Assembly: GCF_000381045.1 (NCBI RefSeq)
Contig: NZ_KB905732.1
Span: 33,966-97,965, forward strand
Length of the DNA: 64,000 nt
Direction: 5' to 3'
Source of the DNA: Thermus scotoductus DSM 8553
Lineage (GTDB): Bacteria; Deinococcota; Deinococci; Deinococcales; Thermaceae
Part shown: positions 1 through 8,779 of the stretch, piece after piece
Layout: each line of letters starts with the position of its first letter
Numbering within the stretch: position 1 is the stretch's first letter
The notes under the pieces: model-generated
What the model saw: the letters and a program-made list of their open reading frames with translations, nothing else
The model's database searches: none
What the model was told of the DNA's origin: nothing
Translations under genes and position numbers: made by a program

Positions 1-697
1 GGGGAAGCCCAGACCCGGTAGGTCCACACCTCCCCGTCCCGCACCACCTCCCAAGCTGACTCCGTCTCCCCGGGAAGCCGCCTTTCCTCCATCCCCTTGA
101 ATACCTCCAGAGCCCACTCCAGCAGTTCCCCCTGGTTGGCCTTCAGAACGAAGAGGTATGCCCCCCTTTTTCCACCACCTTCCCCGCCACCTCCGGGTAC
201 AGGTACCCCGCGTCCCCCACCACCACCTTCCCCTTGAGCCCCTCCGCCCCCAGGCGGTCCAGGAGCTCCAGAAGCGCTTGGTCCTCCCTCCCTTCCACCC
301 GGGCCTGGGCCAGGGTGGTCTTGAGGTGCAGGGCCAGGACCTCCACGAGCCTGACCTGGGGGCTCTTCCCCTTGCCGCTTCCCCGGAGGTGCTTCCCGTC
401 CACCACCAGAACCCCTCCCAGGTCCACCTCGGGGAAGACCTGGAGGAGGGCCGCTTGGAGCTTTTCAGGATCCAGGCGGTGAAGGAGAAGGGTGATGGCG
501 GTGTGGCCTGGGGCCTTGCGCAGGCCCAGGTGGGGCAAGAGGTGAGGGTTGGCCCGGGCGAAACGTTCCACGCCGCGCAGGGAGTCCACGCGGGCGAGAA
601 AGGCCACCAAGATGAGGGCCAACAAGCCCCACAAGGGATACCGCCGGTTGCGGGCCCTGGGGTCGGGGACTTGGGACAAGGCCTCGCGTAGGGTCAT
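1..697 (-). pseudogene. ISAs1-family transposase, frameshifted and cut by window edge
   Basis: DDE transposase of an ISAs1-like insertion sequence. The N-terminal part (about 184 codons from ATG 697, preceded by AGAGGGG) shows the family opening with DPR near residue 13, a VDGKHLRGS segment carrying the first Asp, and GDAGYLYPEV carrying the second. The frame ends at 143 after an A5G6 run (161-171 as C6T5 on the plus strand). Reading one base back, the protein resumes as KGGAYLFVLKANQGELL and stays open to base 1, so the rest of the gene lies outside. Either one G was lost (inactive copy or sequencing error) or the run is a slippage site. The downstream terminal repeat is not in view. Confidence 0.8.
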
Positions 698-736
698 GCC
701 CCCTCTTTACCCCAAGGCCGCATATCGGTCAAGTCT

Positions 737-890
737 GGGAGCTAAGCTCCCTTCGGTCGCATGTAGCTGCAAGGTACGCTGCAAGGTACGCTGCGCGTGA
801 CCGCGTGACCGCTGACCCATGTATCCCCGGTTTGGTCAGCCTGTGTCACGCGGTAGCGTATCTTGAGGGCTATCTTGGAAACCGGGGGAT
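737..890. repeat. Repeat-rich gap between the IS and the cupin gene
   Basis: This gap holds no convincing gene but much short-range symmetry: a palindrome GGGAGCT-A-AGCTCCC (737-751), a 12-bp tandem repeat GCAAGGTACGCT (769-780, 781-792), a tandem GCGTGACC (795-802, 803-810) followed by GCTGACC, whose complement GGTCAGC recurs at 834-840, and an 11-bp closing stem ATCCCCGGTTT (824-834 region) with AAACCGGGGGAT (879-890). TATCTTG occurs twice (859, 871). It could include the IS end, a protein-binding array or a structured RNA. None of these is proven. Confidence 0.5.
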
Positions 891-918
891 TATAGCTCCC
901 CCACACCCCCTCTTTTCT

Positions 919-1290
919 CTAATCCTCCAGCCACTCGGTGGCGTAGGCGTTGGTCTTGGGGATGACGCAGAGGAACTCCACCGGCTCATCCCCCTCGTTC
1001 ACATAGGCATGGGGCGTGTCCGGGGGGATGTAAACCGCCTGCCCAGCCGCCACCTCCCTCACCTCGTCGCCCAGGTAGATCTTCATGCGCCCAGAGAGCA
1101 CGTACTGCTCGTGCTCGATGCTGGGGTGCTTGTGCTTGGGAATCCTTCCCCCCGGCAGGATAGTGAACTTACGGGTGATGAAGTGAGGGGCTCCATCCTC
1201 AGGGCCGATGAGCACCTGGATAAAGGCCTTCTCCCCCCGCTCCACGGGACGGGCCTCCACGCTGGCCCCCTGCTTGACCACGGGCTTCAT
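919..1290 (-). CDS. Small cupin-domain protein
   Basis: A 123-residue single-domain cupin. The metal-binding motif 1 is visible as PKHKHPSIEHEQYVLSG (His, His, Glu), and motif 2 as PPDTPHAYVN (His). Such stand-alone cupins bind a divalent metal and range from sugar isomerases to dioxygenases and sensors; the substrate cannot be read here. ATG 1290 is preferred over ATG 1299: it forms an ATGA overlap with the stop of the phosphoribosyltransferase upstream, and a TACAAT box (1298-1303) ends seven bases before it, allowing a leaderless transcript as well as coupled translation. Confidence 0.85.
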   Translation of the reverse strand: MKPVVKQGASVEARPVERGEKAFIQVLIGPEDGAPHFITRKFTILPGGRIPKHKHPSIEHEQYVLSGRMKIYLGDEVREVAAGQAVYIPPDTPHAYVNEGDEPVEFLCVIPKTNAYATEWLED

Positions 1291-1913
1291 GCCGACCATT
1301 GTAGCAAAAGGCCCTCCACTTCCTCGTCGGTGACCTCACCGAAGTCCATGTAGTAAGCCCCCACGGCGGCGAAGTCCGGTGGGGTGGAGAGCACCACCAC
1401 CTCGGCTTGATCCTTCAGCCTCTCCACCGCCTCCGGGCTGGCCACGGGCACCGCCACCACCACCCGCCGGGGTTTTTCCGAGAGGACCACGGCCAAGGCC
1501 GCCTCCATGGTGGAGCCTGTGGCAATGCCATCGTCCACCAGCACCACATCCCGGCCCGCAAGGGGCACCTTTGGCCTCACCTTCCGGTAGCGCTCGGCCC
1601 GCTTGCGGATCACGTCCTTCTGCCGGGCCGCCTCCCGCTCCAGGTAGCTTTGGTCGGCGTACTGGAAGGCGTAAGGCTTGAGGACCATACCCCCCTTCTC
1701 CCCCACCGCCCCTAAGGCGAACTCGGGGTTTCCCGGAGCCCCGATCTTGCGCACCAGAACCACATCCAGTTCCCCCCCAAGGCCTTTGGCCACCTCGTCC
1801 GCCACCACCACCCCGCCTCGAGGGATGCCCAAAACCACAGGGCGTTCTAGACCCAAGGGCTTCAGGGCTTCCACCAGAAGAGCCCCAGCGTGCCTGCGGT
1901 CGCGGAAGCGCAT
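1287..1913 (-). CDS. Phosphoribosyltransferase-family protein
   Basis: A 208-residue type I phosphoribosyltransferase fold protein. The PRPP-binding loop is seen as VVLVDDGIATGSTMEAAL (about residues 120-137); an N-terminal LGIPRGGVVVADEVA segment and a KIGAPGNPEFALGAV segment are typical of the predicted PRTase family found widely in bacteria beside hydrolases. Substrate unknown. The start is fixed by a strong AAGGAGGT Shine-Dalgarno five bases before ATG 1913; the open frame extends further upstream but without support. It is divergent from the acyl-CoA ligase and overlaps the cupin start by four bases. Confidence 0.85.
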   Translation of the reverse strand: MRFRDRRHAGALLVEALKPLGLERPVVLGIPRGGVVVADEVAKGLGGELDVVLVRKIGAPGNPEFALGAVGEKGGMVLKPYAFQYADQSYLEREAARQKDVIRKRAERYRKVRPKVPLAGRDVVLVDDGIATGSTMEAALAVVLSEKPRRVVVAVPVASPEAVERLKDQAEVVVLSTPPDFAAVGAYYMDFGEVTDEEVEGLLLQWSA

Positions 1914-1951
1914 AGGAAACCTCCTTATCCATGCTACACCGGCCCATGGTC

Positions 1952-1979
1952 TTGAACGCGGTATAAACTTTTTGATAAG
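1952..1979 (+). promoter_or_regulatory. Candidate promoter of the acyl-CoA ligase
   Basis: TTGAAC (1952-1957) and GATAAG (1974-1979) are 16 bases apart, with a 22-base leader to ATG 2002 that contains AAGGAGGT (1989-1996). A TATAAA at 1962 has no matching -35. Confidence 0.4.
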
Positions 1980-2001
1980 CTCGGGGCGAAGGAGGTAAGG
2001 T

Positions 2002-3684
2002 ATGGACCAAGTCAGCGCCAAGCCTTGGCTCGCCCACTATGACCCCGGTGTGCCGCACGAGGTGGAGGTACCCCCCATCCCCCTGTGGCGATTCCTGGAA
2101 GACGCTGCCCAGCGTTACTCGCACCACATCGCCTTAGAGTTCCTGGGGAAAACCCTTACCTATGCGGAGCTATGGGAGAAATCCCGGCGCTTCGCCGAGG
2201 GGCTTAAGGCCCTAGGGGTGAAGCCTGGCGACCGGGTGGCCATCATGCTCCCCAACACCCCCCAGTTCGTCATCGCCTTCTACGGCACCCTTCTAGCGGG
2301 AGGGGTGGGGGTCAACGTGAACCCCCTTTACACCCCCAGGGAGCTAAGGCACCAGCTAAAGGACTCGGGGGCGGAAATCCTGGTCATCCTGGACCACCTC
2401 CTGCCCCGCTTCCTGGAGGTGGAGGGGGAAACCCCAGTGAAGCGCACCGTGGTCACGGGGATCAAGGACTTCCTCCCCTTCCCCAAAAACCTCCTTTACC
2501 CCTTAAAGGCGAAGCGGGACAAGCTACCCCTGGGCTTTCCCAAACGGGAAGGATTCCACGCCTTCCTGGACCTCCTGAAGCATCCCCCCGCCACCCCCCA
2601 TCCCGCTGATCCTGAGGACCTGGCCCTTTTGCAGTACACAGGGGGCACCACAGGCATCTCCAAGGGCGCCATGCTCACCCACCGGAACCTGGTGGCCAAC
2701 GTCCTGCAGATCGACGCCTGGGATTCCACCTCCAAGGACCTGCGGGGGAAGGGGGTGATGCTGGGAGCCCTTCCCTTCTTCCACGTCTACGGCATGACCG
2801 TGGCCATGAACTACGGCATCTACTCCGGTTACAAGATCGTCCTCCTGCCCAGGCCGGAGATCCATGCCATCGTGGAGGCCATTGAAAAGCACCAGGTCAC
2901 CCACTTCCCCGGGGTGCCCACCCTCTACGTGGCCTTCAACAACTTCCCGGGAATCGAGAAACGGAACGTAAAGAGCATCCGCATCTGCCTCTCCGGAGCC
3001 GCTCCCCTGCCGGTGGAAGTGGCCAAGCGCTTTGAGGAGATCACCGGGGCCCGGCTCCTCGAGGGCTACGGCCTCTCCGAGGCAAGCCCCGTGACCCACT
3101 CCAACCCTGTCCAGGGGGAGATCAAAAAGGGCTCCATCGGTATGCCCCTGCCCAGCGTGGACGCCAAGGTGGTGGACGAGGAGGGTCAGGAAGTCCCCAT
3201 CGGAGAGGTGGGCGAACTCGTCGTCAAAGGCCCCAACATCATGAAGGGCTACTGGAACCGCCCCGAGGAAACCCAAAAGGCCCTCAAGGATGGCTGGCTC
3301 TACACCGGCGACATGGCCAAGATGGACGAAGATGGCTACTTCTACATCGTGGACCGCAAAAAGGACATGATCATCGCCGGGGGCTACAACATCTACCCCC
3401 GCGAGGTGGAAGAGGTCCTCTACGCCCACCCCGCCGTTCAGGAAGCCGCCGTGGTGGGCGTCCCCGACCCCTACCGCGGGGAAACCGTGGCCGCCTTCAT
3501 CGTCCTCAAGGAGGAGTACAAGGGGAAGGTCACAGAAAAGGACCTCGAGGCCTTCTGCCGGGAAAACCTGGCCGCCTATAAGGTGCCCCGCATCATCGAG
3601 TTCCGGGACAGCCTGCCCAAAACCAGCGTGGGGAAGATCCTCAGGCGGGAACTCCGCGAGGAGTTTACCAAAAGGCAGCCCTAG
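2002..3684 (+). CDS. fadD: Long-chain acyl-CoA ligase (AMP-forming)
   Basis: Activates fatty acids to acyl-CoA through an acyl-adenylate. The 560-residue protein has the ANL-superfamily landmarks: AMP-binding P-loop YTGGTTGISKGAML near residues 212-225, GYGLSEASP near 354-362, YTGDMAKMDEDGYF near 434 with the ribose-binding Asp, the hinge region VDRKKDMIIAGGYNIYP, and the C-terminal catalytic Lys in KTSVGKILRREL near 540. Length and motifs fit long-chain fatty acyl-CoA synthetases; chain-length preference is not visible. It has its own promoter and strong ribosome binding site and ends two bases before the convergent iscS. Confidence 0.92.
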   Translation: MDQVSAKPWLAHYDPGVPHEVEVPPIPLWRFLEDAAQRYSHHIALEFLGKTLTYAELWEKSRRFAEGLKALGVKPGDRVAIMLPNTPQFVIAFYGTLLAGGVGVNVNPLYTPRELRHQLKDSGAEILVILDHLLPRFLEVEGETPVKRTVVTGIKDFLPFPKNLLYPLKAKRDKLPLGFPKREGFHAFLDLLKHPPATPHPADPEDLALLQYTGGTTGISKGAMLTHRNLVANVLQIDAWDSTSKDLRGKGVMLGALPFFHVYGMTVAMNYGIYSGYKIVLLPRPEIHAIVEAIEKHQVTHFPGVPTLYVAFNNFPGIEKRNVKSIRICLSGAAPLPVEVAKRFEEITGARLLEGYGLSEASPVTHSNPVQGEIKKGSIGMPLPSVDAKVVDEEGQEVPIGEVGELVVKGPNIMKGYWNRPEETQKALKDGWLYTGDMAKMDEDGYFYIVDRKKDMIIAGGYNIYPREVEEVLYAHPAVQEAAVVGVPDPYRGETVAAFIVLKEEYKGKVTEKDLEAFCRENLAAYKVPRIIEFRDSLPKTSVGKILRRELREEFTKRQP

Positions 3685-3686
3685 CT

Positions 3687-4811
3687 TTAGGCCCGCGCCC
3701 GGGCCACCGCCTCCCTGAAGACCTCCACCGCCCGGTCCACCTCGGCCTCCGTGGTGTAGCGTCCCAGGGAGAAGCGCAAGGAGGCCCGGGCCTCCCTCGG
3801 GGAGCGTCCGATGGCCAGGAGGACATGGGAGGGCTCGAGGCTCCCCGCCGAACAGGCCGAGCCCGAGGAAACCGCCACCCCCATGAGGTCCATGGCGAGA
3901 AGCAAGGCCTCCCCATCCGCGCCCTTCACCGTCACGTTGACCAGCTTGGGCAGGCGGCGCTCGGGATGACCGTTGAGCTCCACCCCTTCCACGGAAAGCA
4001 AGCCCGCCTCGAGGCGCTTTCTTGAGGCAAGAAGCCGGGAGGATTCCTCGGGCAAAAGCCTCAGGGCCTTCTCCAAGGCCACCGCCATCCCGTGGGCTAA
4101 AACGGGGCTTTGGGTCCCTCCCCGCCGGCCTCCCTCCTGCTTCCCCGGTACCAAAGGAAAAAGATCCACACCGTGGCGCACCAAAAGGGCCCCGATCCCC
4201 TTGGGCCCATAGAACTTGTGGGCGCTTAGGGAAACCAGGTCCGCCCCCACCTCATCGGTCCGGAAGGGCACCTGGCCGATGGCTTGGACGGCATCCGTGT
4301 GGAAAAGGGCCCCGTGGGCGTGGGCGATCTCGGCCATCTCCCGGATGGGGTAGAGGGTGCCGAGCTCGTTGTTGGCGGCCATGACGCTCACCAGGATGGT
4401 GTCGGGCCTCAGGGCCTCCTCCACCTGCTCCGGGTAAACCAGGCCCAAGCGGTCGGGCTTGAGGCGGGTGACGGCAAAACCCAGGCGCTCAAGGAGCCGC
4501 AAGGCCCCCAGGACCGCGGAGTGCTCCACTTCCGTGCTCACCACATGCCCCTTCCCCTTGGCCAAGGCCACCCCCAACAGGGCCAGGGCATCCGCCTCGG
4601 AACCCGAACCGGTAAAGACCACCTCCCTGGGACGCACCCCCAGGAGGCTTGCGATCCGCTCCCGGGCTCCCTCCAGCACCCTTCTGGCTTCCTGGCCAAA
4701 GCGGTGGATGCTGCTCGGGTTGCCGAAGATTCCCTCCACCTCGCGCATGGCCTGCTGGACCTCGGGGTCCAGGGGCGTGGTGGCCGCGTAGTCCAGATAG
4801 ACCAAAGCCAA
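3687..4811 (-). CDS. iscS: Cysteine desulfurase (NifS/IscS family)
   Basis: PLP enzyme that removes sulfur from cysteine for Fe-S clusters and thiolated tRNA. The N-terminal YLDYAATTPLDPEV, the PLP lysine in SAHKFYGPKG (about residue 198) and the active-site loop SGSACSAGSLEPSH with the persulfide Cys near residue 318 are all present. The TTG at 4811 is chosen because AAGGAGGA sits just before it; the ATG at 4832 has no spaced ribosome binding site. It follows an Rrf2/IscR-like regulator in the same direction, which suggests Fe-S-responsive control. It is the only sulfur donor gene in the window and could feed the TtuA/TtuB pathway encoded further on. Confidence 0.92.
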   Translation of the reverse strand: MALVYLDYAATTPLDPEVQQAMREVEGIFGNPSSIHRFGQEARRVLEGARERIASLLGVRPREVVFTGSGSEADALALLGVALAKGKGHVVSTEVEHSAVLGALRLLERLGFAVTRLKPDRLGLVYPEQVEEALRPDTILVSVMAANNELGTLYPIREMAEIAHAHGALFHTDAVQAIGQVPFRTDEVGADLVSLSAHKFYGPKGIGALLVRHGVDLFPLVPGKQEGGRRGGTQSPVLAHGMAVALEKALRLLPEESSRLLASRKRLEAGLLSVEGVELNGHPERRLPKLVNVTVKGADGEALLLAMDLMGVAVSSGSACSAGSLEPSHVLLAIGRSPREARASLRFSLGRYTTEAEVDRAVEVFREAVARARA

Positions 4812-4838
4812 GGTTTCCTCCTTGCCCTCCATTCCCTT

Positions 4839-4859
4839 TGCCAGGGATAAGCCCTGGCA
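4839..4859 (-). promoter_or_regulatory. Perfect hairpin between rrf2 and iscS
   Basis: TGCCAGGG (4839-4846) and CCCTGGCA (4852-4859) form an 8-bp stem with a 5-base loop, 28 bases upstream of the iscS start. There is no following T-run, so a simple terminator is unlikely. An operator or an mRNA-processing or stability element is possible. Confidence 0.4.
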
Positions 4860-4880
4860 GCCCTTCCTAAGACCCCTTGC

Positions 4881-5327
<447 letters not shown>

Positions 5328-5333
5328 GCCCCC

Positions 5334-5339
5334 AGTATA
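5334..5339 (-). promoter_or_regulatory. -10 box for the Rrf2 regulator (leaderless)
   Basis: TATACT on the minus strand, six bases (GGGGGC) before ATG 5327, places the transcript start at or next to the start codon. It lies just beyond the end of the permease gene, so the regulator and iscS could be transcribed apart from the transporter. Confidence 0.5.
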
Positions 5340-5350
5340 GCGCAAAGGCA

Positions 5351-6157
5351 TTATTTCCTCACCGAAAATACGGTTTTCACGAAGGCCAGGCCAAACAAGA
5401 CCGCCTGCAGAAGCACGATGCTGGCCCCGCTGGGCCAGTCCAGGAGGAAGGAGAGGAAAAGGCCTAAGACCGTGGAAAGGATCGCCAGGAGGAGGGAAAG
5501 AAGGGTGAGCCCGGCAAAGGTGCGGCTCAGGAGCCTGGCCGCCGCCCCGGGGATCACCAAAAAGGCCGCCACCAGGATGATCCCCACCACCTTCACCGCC
5601 AGCACCAGGCTCACGGCAAGGAAGCCGGAAAGGAGGTAGTCGTGAAGGACCACGGGCACCCGGTCGGAAAGGGCCAGTTCCCGGTCCAAGGTGGCGTAGG
5701 CCAAAGGCCCCCAAAGGGGAAGGAGGAAGAGGGCAAAGAGGAGGAGAAGACCCATGGCCCAAAGGTCGCCAGGGCTCACCGCCAAGAGGGAGCCGAAGAG
5801 GTAGCCCATGGCGTCCCCCACGTACCCCCGGGCCTTGGAGAGGAAAACCGCCCCCAGGGCCACGGAGAGGGCGAAGAAGACCCCGATGGCGGTGTCCTCG
5901 GAAAGCTCGGTCTTCTCCTTCACCAGAGTGATGGCCATGGCCACCAAAAAGGTGAAGGGCAGGGCAAACCAAAGGGGCTCCCCCCTTAGGAAAAGCCCCA
6001 AGGCCACCCCGGCGAAGGCGGCGTGGGCCAGGCCGTCCCCCAGGAAGGAAAGCCGCCTTTGCACCACGAAGGGGGAGAGCAATCCGGAAAGAAGGCTCAC
6101 CAAAAGCCCTGCGAGTAGGGCCCTCTGGAAAAAGGGATAACCCAGGGCGTCAAGCAT
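5351..6157 (-). CDS. Metal ABC transporter permease (ZnuB/MntB type)
   Basis: A 268-residue integral membrane subunit of the ABC-3 family for Zn, Mn or Fe. It begins MLDALGYPFFQRALLAGL and has about eight hydrophobic segments, with the family segments LSFLGDGLAHAAFAGVALG (near residues 38-56) and an AFLVIPGAAARLLS stretch in the second half. ATG 6157 is chosen because it overlaps the ATPase stop by eight bases; the longer frame upstream is the ATPase gene in another frame. No solute-binding protein gene is adjacent, so the binding protein must be elsewhere. Metal specificity cannot be told from sequence. Confidence 0.88.
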   Translation of the reverse strand: MLDALGYPFFQRALLAGLLVSLLSGLLSPFVVQRRLSFLGDGLAHAAFAGVALGLFLRGEPLWFALPFTFLVAMAITLVKEKTELSEDTAIGVFFALSVALGAVFLSKARGYVGDAMGYLFGSLLAVSPGDLWAMGLLLLFALFLLPLWGPLAYATLDRELALSDRVPVVLHDYLLSGFLAVSLVLAVKVVGIILVAAFLVIPGAAARLLSRTFAGLTLLSLLLAILSTVLGLFLSFLLDWPSGASIVLLQAVLFGLAFVKTVFSVRK

Positions 6158-6890
6158 GCCCACCCCCCAGATACAGCCCGTGGGCATGGCCCAGGTGTCC
6201 AAAGGCCTGGCGCAGGCACTCCTCGGTGAGGGCCCGCTCCGGTGGCCCAAACCCCACCACCCGGCGGTTGAGAACCAGCACGTGGCTGGCGTGGTGGGCC
6301 GCTTCCCAGTCGTGGGTGATCATGAGGACCGTGGCCCCTGATTCCTCCTGGTAGGCCTCCAGGTACCGGTAGAGGTCCACCTCCCCCACCCGGTCTACCC
6401 CGGTGGCGGGCTCATCCAATAGGAGGATCCTCGGCCGGCGAATGAGGGCCCGGGCCAGGTAGACCCGTTGGAGCTGCCCCCCGGAAAGCCGGCCCAAGGG
6501 GCGGAAGGCCAGCGCCTCCGCCCCCACCCGGCTTAAGGCGGCAAGAGCCTCCTCCTTCTCCCGAGAGGAGAGGCGGAAGGGCCAGCGCCGCCTGAGACCC
6601 GTCACCACCAGTTCCAGGGAAAGCGCCGGGAAGGAGCGGTCAAAGGTCTTGATCTGGGGCACGTAGCCGAACCACAGGGGATCGGTTTCCCTCAAGGAAC
6701 GCCCCAAAACCCGGATCTTGCCCCGGAAGGGAACAAGGCCCAGGATGGCCTTCAAGAGGGTGCTCTTCCCTGCCCCGTTGGGGCCCACGATGGCCACGAA
6801 GGCCCCTTCCGGCACCGCCAGGCTCACCCCTTCCAGGGCCTGGAACTCCCCGAAGCGCACGGATAGGTCCTGGACCTCGAGGGCCAACAC
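6150..6890 (-). CDS. Metal ABC transporter ATP-binding protein (ZnuC type)
   Basis: The 246-residue ATPase partner of the permease. Walker A GPNGAGKST is at residues 36-44, the signature LSGGQLQRVYLARAL and Walker B RILLLDEPATGVD follow, and the switch His is in MITHDWEAA. GTG 6890 is preferred: a TTGACG/TACCGT promoter ends six bases before it and neither the in-frame ATG 6908 nor TTG 6926 has a ribosome binding site. It is the first gene of the transporter-rrf2-iscS run. Confidence 0.88.
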   Translation of the reverse strand: MLALEVQDLSVRFGEFQALEGVSLAVPEGAFVAIVGPNGAGKSTLLKAILGLVPFRGKIRVLGRSLRETDPLWFGYVPQIKTFDRSFPALSLELVVTGLRRRWPFRLSSREKEEALAALSRVGAEALAFRPLGRLSGGQLQRVYLARALIRRPRILLLDEPATGVDRVGEVDLYRYLEAYQEESGATVLMITHDWEAAHHASHVLVLNRRVVGFGPPERALTEECLRQAFGHLGHAHGLYLGGGHA

Positions 6891-6896
6891 ACAATA

Positions 6897-6926
6897 ACGG
6901 TAATCCATTTTCAACAAATGCGTCAA
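6897..6926 (-). promoter_or_regulatory. Promoter of the metal transporter operon
   Basis: On the minus strand TTGACG (6926-6921) is followed after 18 bases by TACCGT (6902-6897), then six bases to GTG 6890. The spacer is unusually AT-rich for this genome and could hold a metal-regulator operator, though no clear Fur/Zur palindrome was identified. Confidence 0.55.
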
Positions 6927-6987
6927 GCCCAGGCATCGGCATCCATCCCTAGGGGTGGTTTACCGGGACCCCCAGGGTGGGGGGGCA

Positions 6988-7773
6988 TCAAAAGCTGTGT
7001 TCCTCCCCTGGGAAAACCCCCTCCCGCACCTCCCGCACGTACTGGGAGAGGGCCTCGTGGAAGAGCTTCCCCCCTTCCAGGTACCGCTTCACGAACCGGG
7101 GCTTGAACTCCCCGTAAAGCCCCACCGCGTCGTGGAAGACCAGAATCTGGGCGTCCGTGTGGGAGCCGGCCCCGATGCCCACGGTGTGGATGGATAGCCT
7201 CTCCGTAATCTCCTTGGCCAGCCCCTTGGGCACCATCTCCAGCACCACCCCGTAAGCCCCCGCCTCCTCGAGGGCCATGGCCCCTTTTAGGATGCGCTCG
7301 GCCTCCTCGGGGTGCCTCCCCTGCAGCCTGTAGCCCCCAAGCTGGCTCGCCGTCTGGGGGGTGAGGCCCACGTGGCCCAGGACCGGCACCCCCGCCCGGC
7401 TGAGCCCGAAGACGATCTCCGCCACCTCCTCCCCACCCTCCAGCTTCACCGCATCCGCCCCACCTTCCTTCAGAAGCCGTTCCGCGGCGAAAAGGGCCCG
7501 ATCCAGGGTGGCATAGGAAAGATAGGGAAGGTCCGCCACCAAAAAGGTGTCCGGGGCCCCCCGCCGGGCCGCCTTGGTGTGGTGGAGCATCTCTTCCAGG
7601 GTGACGGGGACCGTGGAGGGATACCCCAGGACCACCATGCCCAGGGAATCCCCCACCAGGATGGCGTCCACCCCAGCCCGCTCAGCTAGGCGGGCCGTGG
7701 GGTAGTCGTAGGCGGTGAGGTACACCAGCCTTTGGCCCTTGGCGTGACGGAACTCCTTAACCGTCCGGCGCAT
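6988..7773 (-). CDS. panB: 3-methyl-2-oxobutanoate hydroxymethyltransferase
   Basis: First committed step of pantothenate synthesis: adds a hydroxymethyl group from methylene-tetrahydrofolate to 2-oxoisovalerate to give ketopantoate. The 261-residue protein shows the PanB hallmarks LVGDSLGMVVLGYPST near residues 38-53 (Mg-binding Asp), VKLEGG with the second metal ligand region, GHVGLTPQT, and LEMVPKGLAKEIT with the catalytic Glu. ATG 7773 is preceded at seven bases by TAGCCT and fits the family N-terminus. It is transcribed alone, divergent from ruvB. Confidence 0.93.
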   Translation of the reverse strand: MRRTVKEFRHAKGQRLVYLTAYDYPTARLAERAGVDAILVGDSLGMVVLGYPSTVPVTLEEMLHHTKAARRGAPDTFLVADLPYLSYATLDRALFAAERLLKEGGADAVKLEGGEEVAEIVFGLSRAGVPVLGHVGLTPQTASQLGGYRLQGRHPEEAERILKGAMALEEAGAYGVVLEMVPKGLAKEITERLSIHTVGIGAGSHTDAQILVFHDAVGLYGEFKPRFVKRYLEGGKLFHEALSQYVREVREGVFPGEEHSF

Positions 7774-7780
7774 GGGAATA

Positions 7781-7790
7781 AGGCTATCAT
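7781..7790. promoter_or_regulatory. Overlapping divergent -10 boxes of panB and ruvB
   Basis: TAGCCT on the minus strand (7786-7781) lies seven bases before panB, and TATCAT on the plus strand (7785-7790) lies eight bases before the GTG of ruvB. The two boxes overlap by two bases, so the polymerases would compete for one site. No good -35 match was found for either. Confidence 0.4.
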
Positions 7791-7798
7791 GAAAGGGC

Positions 7799-8776
7799 GT
7801 GGAAGTGCACCCGGACCTCGCCCTAAGGCCCAGGACCCTGGACGAGTACATCGGCCAGGAGAGGTTGAAAAAGAAGCTGAGGGTGTACCTCGAGGCGGCC
7901 AAGGCCCGGGGGGAGCCCCTAGAGCACCTCCTCCTCTTCGGGCCCCCGGGCCTGGGCAAGACCACCCTGGCCCACGTGATCGCTTACGAGCTTGGGGTGA
8001 ACCTGCGCGTCACCTCGGGGCCCGCCATAGAGAAACCCGGCGATCTGGCCGCCATCCTGGCCAACTCCCTGGAGGAAGGGGACATCCTCTTCATCGACGA
8101 GATCCACCGGCTAAGCCGCCAGGCGGAGGAGCACCTCTACCCGGCCATGGAGGACTTCAAGATGGACATCGTCATCGGCCAGGGGCCGGCGGCCCGCACC
8201 ATCCGCCTGGAGCTTCCCCGCTTCACCCTGATCGGGGCCACCACCCGCCCGGGCCTCATCACCGCCCCCTTGCGGAGCCGCTTCGGCATCGTGGAGCACC
8301 TGGAGTACTACTCCCTGGAGGAGCTGGCCGAAGGGGTCAGGCGGGATGCGAGGCTTCTAGGGGTGGCCATTACCGAGGAGGCCGCCCTGGAGATCGCCAA
8401 AAGAAGCCGGGGCACCATGCGCGTGGCCAAACGGCTTTTCCGGCGGGTGCGGGACTTTGCCCAGGTGGCAGGGGAGGAAACCATCACCCAGGAAAGGACC
8501 CTGGAAGCCCTAAACGCCTTGGGCCTGGATGAGCTGGGCCTGGAGAAACGGGACCGGGAGATCCTGGAAACCCTGATCCTCCGCTTCGGAGGCGGCCCGG
8601 TGGGCCTGCAGACCCTGGCCACCGCCGTCTCCGAGGATCCAGGTACCCTGGAAGAAGTCCACGAACCTTACCTCATCCAGCAGGGCCTCCTGAAGCGCAC
8701 CCCCCGGGGCCGGGTGGCCACGGAACGGGCCTACCGCCACCTGGGCTATCCCCCTCCCGTGGAACCCCTTCTCTAG
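7799..8776 (+). CDS. ruvB: Holliday junction branch migration helicase RuvB
   Basis: Hexameric AAA+ motor that drives branch migration with RuvA. The 325-residue protein has [18 protein letters not shown] at the N-terminus, Walker [10 protein letters not shown] near 48-56, Walker [12 protein letters not shown] near 97, the sensor and arginine-finger stretch [18 protein letters not shown], and the C-terminal winged helix. GTG 7799 is the start that keeps the full conserved N-terminus and has a -10 box just upstream. Three bases separate it from the next gene; ruvA and ruvC are not in the window. Confidence 0.95.
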   Translation: MEVHPDLALRPRTLDEYIGQERLKKKLRVYLEAAKARGEPLEHLLLFGPPGLGKTTLAHVIAYELGVNLRVTSGPAIEKPGDLAAILANSLEEGDILFIDEIHRLSRQAEEHLYPAMEDFKMDIVIGQGPAARTIRLELPRFTLIGATTRPGLITAPLRSRFGIVEHLEYYSLEELAEGVRRDARLLGVAITEEAALEIAKRSRGTMRVAKRLFRRVRDFAQVAGEETITQERTLEALNALGLDELGLEKRDREILETLILRFGGGPVGLQTLATAVSEDPGTLEEVHEPYLIQQGLLKRTPRGRVATERAYRHLGYPPPVEPLL

Positions 8777-8779
8777 GCC

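Noticed and set aside
769-817. Tandem repeats considered as a CRISPR fragment
   Set aside because: Units of 12 and 8 bases are directly adjacent with no spacers, unlike CRISPR repeats; no cas gene is present.
2524-3429. Long minus-strand open frame opposite the acyl-CoA ligase
   Set aside because: It mirrors codon positions of a clear ligase gene, has no family motif or binding site, and GC-rich third positions readily create such antisense frames.
5328-5972. N-terminal extension of the Rrf2 frame through the permease region
   Set aside because: The extension is low-complexity Gly/Pro/Arg sequence overlapping a real permease gene in another frame.
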